A stretch of 64,000 nt of DNA from NCBI RefSeq assembly GCF_000003855.2, contig NW_003101664.1, positions 186,001 to 250,000 of the forward strand, read 5' to 3'. Position 1 is the stretch's first letter; each line of letters begins with the position of its first letter. The DNA comes from Blastomyces gilchristii SLH14081 (Eukaryota > Ascomycota > Eurotiomycetes > Onygenales > Ajellomycetaceae). Under the pieces are notes generated by a model, which saw only the letters and a list, made by a program, of their open reading frames with translations, searched no databases and was not told the origin of the DNA. Made by a program: the position numbers and the translations under genes. This document shows positions 59,304 through 64,000 of the stretch, piece by piece.

Positions 59304-61151
59304 ATGAGATTCTCATGGTCTTTGGGCCTTGTGATCACCTTAGCCGTGACAGAAACGGCGGGTTCGAGGAACTGGTTCAGTAAAGCTGGTATGGTCTTAA
59401 CCCGATGCTGTTTGAGATGTGCCGCGCTCTGTGTTGCGCTTGTTTTGTTCTCGTTTGTCGCCTATAAGTTGTGGTATACTACGAACCTGCTACAAGTTAC
59501 AAAGAACTAACTATGAAATTATTATAGTATACAACAGATGGCACGAAACAGAGCTTGAACGTTGGCTCTCTGACCATGGCAAGTTCCACTCACTATCTTG
59601 ATAAAACCAAAGACAGTTGACTAATGTCTCTACAGATATCCCATATCCCACGCCGGCTGATAGAAAGGATCTTGAAGAACTGGTAAAATCGAATTGGGAG
59701 TCGCGGATCCACATTCCTATCACGCACACAGCAGAACATGTATCCGAATCTCTGGGAGATGCGAAAGAGTGGATTTTTGATACGTATGCGTTTCTCAAAT
59801 TCTTGCTAGGCTAAACATTAATCTGACCATTTATGTAGCTGGAGTGATTCCCAATTGAAAACCTTCCTTGACAGACATGGAATTGCTAGCCCACAGTCAA
59901 GCAAACGTGATAAGCTATTGGCAGCAGTACGAGAAAACTACGAAGCCATTGCCCAAAAGCTTGGACATACAACACTCTACCCTGGGAACTGGCTTTACGA
60001 GCAATGGTCAGAATCGGACTTAAAGGAATACCTCGACAGCCGTGGCTATAATGTGCCCCAACCAACAACTCGAGACAAGCTGATCGCTAGCGTACGTCGA
60101 AACGCACGTATTGCTGGTCTAGAATCTCAACGTGCTGCCTCGTCTGCCTCTTCATCGGCTGAGGCTGCTCAGAGAACCCTATCGGAAGCCCTGTTCAACG
60201 CCTGGTCAGAATCTGACTTCAAAGAATTTTTCGATAAGCACGGCATCAAAGTCCCTCAGGGTTCGAAACGCAACGAGCTTATTGCCCTTGCGCGCAAACA
60301 TCGCGCTTCTTTGGTGCAAGACCCCACTGCTTCTCTCACAAGTGCATTTGGTGCAGCGACTTCAAATGCTGGAAACGAATTTGCTCGCGCGACGGAGGAC
60401 GCAGAACTGAAAGCGGAAGATATGTTCAATTCTGCCATTAATAAATGGTCTGACTCACGTCTCAAGGCTTATTTGGATGCGCGTGGTGTACCGGTGCCGC
60501 AGGCGACGAAACGAGATGAACTCCTCGCCAGAGTACGCCTCAACAGGCACAAGGCAATAACCGGATACTCTGCTTGGACTTTTGATACCTGGACCAAGGA
60601 GAATTTAGGGTACGAGCAAATGGCTCCTTCCTCTTATCAAGCTTTGTAGGCAAAACGCTAACGTTCTGTCATTTAGGAAATATCTGTCCTCCCAGCATCA
60701 GCAAATGATGGGAAACATTGAATACACCCGCGACGAACTCATGAGAAGGGCAAAATCCGCATACGAGCAGGCTTCTAAAACCAGTGGAGCAGACTTCGCT
60801 GCCGTCACGAACTATTTGGCAAAGGAAGCTGCTGCAACCAAGGATGCTGCATTTGACACTTGGCCCCGGGTTGATCTGGAAAAATATCTCGAGTCATACG
60901 GTCTTAAAGGCCATAAGAGCTGGGATATTAATAGACTGCGCGAGGAAGCGAAGCGGAACGCTGATTTCTTCCGCTATGGAGAACTCGCACAGGAGGCAAC
61001 GATCTTCTCTCGATTGCAAGGTGGTATGCAGTGGGTCTTACACCAGCTGAAAATAGGAGCGCTGAGTGGCAGGAGGGAAGGGCAGAAGGCCGCTGATACT
61101 GTGAAGGAAAAGGCTTCCCAGGGTGTAAAGCGAGTGACCGATGAACTCTAA
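59304..61151 (+). CDS. ish1: Ish1/Msc1-type nuclear-envelope stress protein
   Basis: Five exons, 59304-59388, 59528-59578, 59636-59783, 59839-60609 and 60677-61151, in phase, give 509 residues. The second intron (59579-59635) uses a GC donor (GCAAGT...CTACAG). The N-terminus (MRFSWSLGLVITLAVTETAG) is a signal peptide. The body is seven HeH/LEM-like repeats with the pattern W-[ST]-x-S-x-L-K-x-[FY]-L-D-x-[RH]-G-[IV]-x-x-P-x-x-x-[KR]-R-[DN]-[KE]-L, for example WSDSQLKTFLDRHGI, WSESDLKEYLDSRGY and WSDSRLKAYLDARGV; the last two are the most divergent. In fission yeast Ish1 is a stress-induced nuclear-envelope protein partnered with Bis1; budding-yeast Msc1 affects meiotic sister-chromatid recombination. 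Those roles are family knowledge. Stress regulation is likely but no site is visible. Confidence 0.93.
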
Positions 61152-61949
61152 AGAAACACTTCAAACTCCCCCTCCCTGTCCTGGAATAGGAGTGAAAAGC
61201 ATGGGTGCTCTGCAGAAGGATTAATAGGGGTTGTCTTAGTTGAAATAACGTCTAACGCGGTCTTTTCCTTTTGATTTTCTTGTGATTTTTTTTTTGGTCG
61301 CTTGTTCTATTTTCTCCACCTTGTCAAAATATTCGTTTCCCATACGTATGTATTTCTGCAGTTTGCAGTTTATCCTTCCATCTTGTTTCGTCTGTCTGTC
61401 ATGGTTAACTGAAATGGAACAATCGGCAGTTATATATGTATAATTTACTAAAATAATGAGAAAAGGAGAAAAGGAAACAAAATGATAATTACAGAGAAAA
61501 AACCCCGCAGCTGTTCTACCATGAACCCGCGTACATTTTGAGTTTGGCTACGCTATTGTGCTTTCCAAAAAAACGCAGATTATATGTTAAATCTTCTTTC
61601 GAGTCAAAAGGAAGGGCTTCTGATTTTGATATTTTCCTATATTAATATATTCATTCTTCGTTGTCGCCTTTGAATGTTCATGAAAATGCCTGTTCATGAT
61701 CTTGATGCAATGCATACATCTAACCCAGCCCCGTTTCTACCTTGTATATTTCATAATACGACTAGTCACCAGATCAGCGGTTTCTCTGCTTCCCCTAGCT
61801 ATTTCTTTTGAATGATGAACATAATATGCTGCCTAGAATGTACTCAAAACTGAGTCTTGTTAACCCTCTCATCAAGACCGAGAACCAGCGTTGCTTCTGC
61901 CACGTCGCTTTCTGATTTGGTGTATATATCCCGCGGTGTCGTCAACCAG

Positions 61950-61994
<45 letters not shown>

Positions 61995-62115
61995 CCGGCA
62001 AACAGTGACAGTCCATTTTGTATGCCCACAAGAGAGAAAGCTATGATATCGGTCATTTGAAAGACGGACCCATTTTTCCGCTCACTCGTTCAGCTCAATT
62101 TGAGAGGTAACCTTC
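61152..62115. other. Convergent intergenic region with poly-A tract
   Basis: 964 bp between the stops of the Ish1-type gene and DAP1. It is AT-rich 3' UTR-like sequence with the homopolymer listed below; no gene is seen. Confidence 0.6.
61950..61992. repeat. Poly-A homopolymer, 43 bp
   Basis: 43 consecutive A residues between CAACCAG and CCCCGGC. No target duplication or retroposon body is seen beside it. Its length in an assembly may be inexact. Confidence 0.9.
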
Positions 62116-62926
62116 TCAATCGGACTTGGGCGCTTCCGGATCCCCCTCCGCAACCAACTTGCCAACAACAAGGTACTTCTCCAGAAAGCGTTCCTCCCAA
62201 CCGCGCAAATTGTCCATCTGATCCGCATCTAGCCCGCTCAGATCATCCAGGGGGCCCTTGAGGTCCTTCGTTAGCATTTCCTGGTCAAAGCTCTGGCAAG
62301 CTAACCCGCGAGTGGCATCTCTGCCGGCGAAGTTTTCATAGGGGCCGCCCTGTACGTAACGAGTGACGGATTGGTTAGTTTAGATTTGTTTTTGTACGAT
62401 ATATATATATATATATCTATCTAGTCGTCAATGCGCTTACTGGGCCGTAGAAGTTGCGCCCGGACGAGACGTCAAAGACCCGTCCGCGAACAGCTAGGTA
62501 GACAGGGGCACCATCTTTGCCGTTGAATGGGAGGAGGGTTGTTGGGGTGAAGGTGCGGAAGACGACCGGTGGTGGGCCTTTTGGAAGGACGAGAGGTTCT
62601 CGGGGGCGGAAGTGGAAATAGACCAGGAGGACAAAGAGGGAGAGGAGGACCAGGTTTATTGGGGTTGCGATGGAGGCTCTAGTTTGTTGTTAGATTTTTA
62701 TTTGGTTCATTTTGTTACTGTTAATTCCAATTTAAATGTTGGCATGCGTTTTTATGTTGTCTCCGGATTGTGGCCATTCATTGAACTGGGCTGGGGATAA
62801 GATGGTCTGTGGGTGGTGGAGCTTACACCTCAGCAGCGGGCGGACTTGTATCTAGGAGAGAGGAGTGAGGGAGTTAGCAAAGTCGAAGCCAATACTACTG
62901 CCAGCTGTGGACATACCTGTCGCCAT
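62116..62926 (-). CDS. dap1: Dap1-like cytochrome b5-fold heme protein (MAPR family)
   Basis: Four minus-strand exons, 62917-62926 (10 nt), 62827-62851 (25 nt), 62441-62678 and 62116-62349, in phase, give 168 residues. The start [20 protein letters not shown] leads into one transmembrane helix ([16 protein letters not shown]). The heme-1/MAPR domain follows: [54 protein letters not shown], then [20 protein letters not shown]. The tyrosines in NFYGPGGPY and VYLA are those that bind heme in this family. Yeast Dap1 and human PGRMC1 bind heme and support cytochrome P450 steps of sterol synthesis such as Erg11. It is anchored in the ER membrane with the domain in the cytosol, by analogy. The TA microsatellite lies in the last intron. 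The second intron donor (GTAAGC at 62826) was chosen by phase. Confidence 0.94.
62399..62418. repeat. TA microsatellite in DAP1 intron 3
   Basis: About nine TA dinucleotides inside the 91-bp last intron of DAP1 (62350-62440). Confidence 0.85.
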
Positions 62927-64000
62927 TCTCTAGCACTCGGCACTGAGTTTCAAGAGCTAGCTGCAAATCGGGAGTTTGACTGTTGGTGTGGAAGTCGGAA
63001 GGCAAGTTGAAGCAACCAAGTTGAACCAACATTGGTATGGGATCCGCCACGATTCGCTTCTGGAACTTCCACAACCAACGGAGCCATATCACGTGGGGCT
63101 GACCTGAAACGGGGCCGCGACAAGACTGGGGCTCAGGTGGACCTCGGGAGCAACCAAGGCAAGCATTTGACATCCAGCTTTTACCATGGAAACTAACTAT
63201 ATATCGCGAGGGCTTCAACACCTTCTGGGTAATTGACAAACTACTACCATTAAAGGGTCTAGCATCGGGTTGTAATCTACTCAACTTCTTCAGTTTTGAC
63301 TCCGCATCGTGAACCACCACACTGGCCGCCCTTGTGATTTATTAGTGCTTTGTTGGACAAATTGAGTTAATTTTAGCCCAGCCTGCAGGGCCGCAGGCTG
63401 AATCATGCAAATAGCTGTTTGTCATAGGCTGCTATTTGGGCTTTTTGCGCGCCGTGATTGGCTAAATATCCAGGTATGGTATGAGTGCATAATCCTCACT
63501 ATGGGTCAGTCTGTCTCCAAATTAAAGGATTCTGTGGTCTGGGGCTTGGAGCCATTGCTTCATAGTACGCGGGAGAAATGCGTGAATTGAAACCCCCCTA
63601 CGGGGGTAGAGATGTGCGCCCGCAACCGGCGATTTCTTGTACTTTCTGGTATCCTCCTGAAACACTGCAGTTTATCTTTTCTAACCAAATTTGCAGGACA
63701 AAAGAGAAATACTTGTTTGAACCAACAATGTGGAAGAAAAACCTACGATCTAGAGGGCCCGTGATTGGGAATCCCGTGCTACTAACTACTACGCTCGACA
63801 ATACGACGCTGCAGACCATGACGACTCTCAATTCTCCCACTAACCCTCAGGGCCACCCCGACTACAACCAGCGTGATCGCGACGATGGCCCAGGCCTACC
63901 ACCATTGCCGTTGTGAGCATTCCCAGTTTTTATAACTCTGCCTCTTTTTCCACATCCTTATACATTGACATCATTACGAGGCACAGTGGTTAAAACTAAT
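62927..64000. other. DAP1 upstream region to window end, no gene recognised
   Basis: Contains the DAP1 promoter. The 141-codon minus-strand frame at 62895-63320 overlaps the first DAP1 exon and has no family resemblance. The 112-codon plus-strand frame at 63578-63916 could be part of a gene running off the window but has no supporting features. Confidence 0.4.

Noticed and set aside
61844..62060. Lysine- or phenylalanine-homopolymer frames
   Set aside because: They only reflect reading through the 43-bp poly-A run on each strand.
62895..63320. 141-codon minus-strand frame
   Set aside because: It overlaps the first exon and first intron of DAP1 in another frame, has no recognisable domain, and DAP1 is supported by splice phase and family motifs.

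Overview
The window is filamentous-ascomycete chromosomal DNA. Short spliceosomal introns with GT...AG ends, several micro-exons, TVP18, NTF2, DAP1 and Ish1/Msc1 orthologues, and alternating normal-GC and AT-rich repeat blocks point to Eurotiomycetes. Onygenales (Ajellomycetaceae-like) is my best guess, made from gene content and protein resemblance only. Most genes here were rebuilt by hand from splice sites with reading-phase checks.

Left gene block (1-23117). After about 2 kb without a recognisable gene there is a seven-exon NACHT-WD40 (STAND/NLR-type) gene at 2061-7415 (+). It is broken by a nonsense codon in a WD motif and by a later frameshift, so it is called a pseudogene. Next come three minus-strand housekeeping genes: TVP18 (8809-9586), NTF2 (10883-11744) and a U2SURP/SR140-like splicing factor (12208-14715). 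A roughly 300-bp divergent promoter separates the last from an unrecognised nuclear-type gene (15014-16227, +). A single-pass membrane protein of the DUF7820 type lies at 19353-21602 (+).

Central repeat island (23118-54098, about 31 kb). It is AT-rich, largely stripped of CpG and carries no intact gene. Nearly all of it resolves into a nested stack of mobile elements with matching target-site duplications (TSDs). A 506-bp MITE (copy E) was split by a minus-strand Ty3/gypsy-like element (alpha-1, 24329-53608). Alpha-1 received two more MITEs (B, C), a roughly 1.09-kb tRNA-headed SINE-like element and a plus-strand Ty3/gypsy element (beta, 29692-49005). Beta received MITE D, a second SINE-like copy and another alpha copy (alpha-2, 30923-42886). 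Alpha-2 received a short-LTR element (gamma, 36582-41236) that retains a gag-like/integrase fusion. MITE A sits alone at the left edge. Mutations between paired repeats are mainly C-to-T/G-to-A, as expected for repeat-induced point mutation (RIP) and CpG loss.

Right gene block (54099-64000). A C-rich low-complexity tract is followed by a small probable mitochondrial protein gene (56342-56979, +), a PQ-loop membrane protein (57474-58545, -), an Ish1/Msc1-type nuclear-envelope protein with one GC-AG intron (59304-61151, +) and DAP1 (62116-62926, -).

The recognised genes do not form a pathway. They are ordinary membrane-traffic, nuclear-transport, splicing and sterol-metabolism genes flanking a transposon graveyard. 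No complete autonomous transposon, CRISPR array or biosynthetic cluster is visible.
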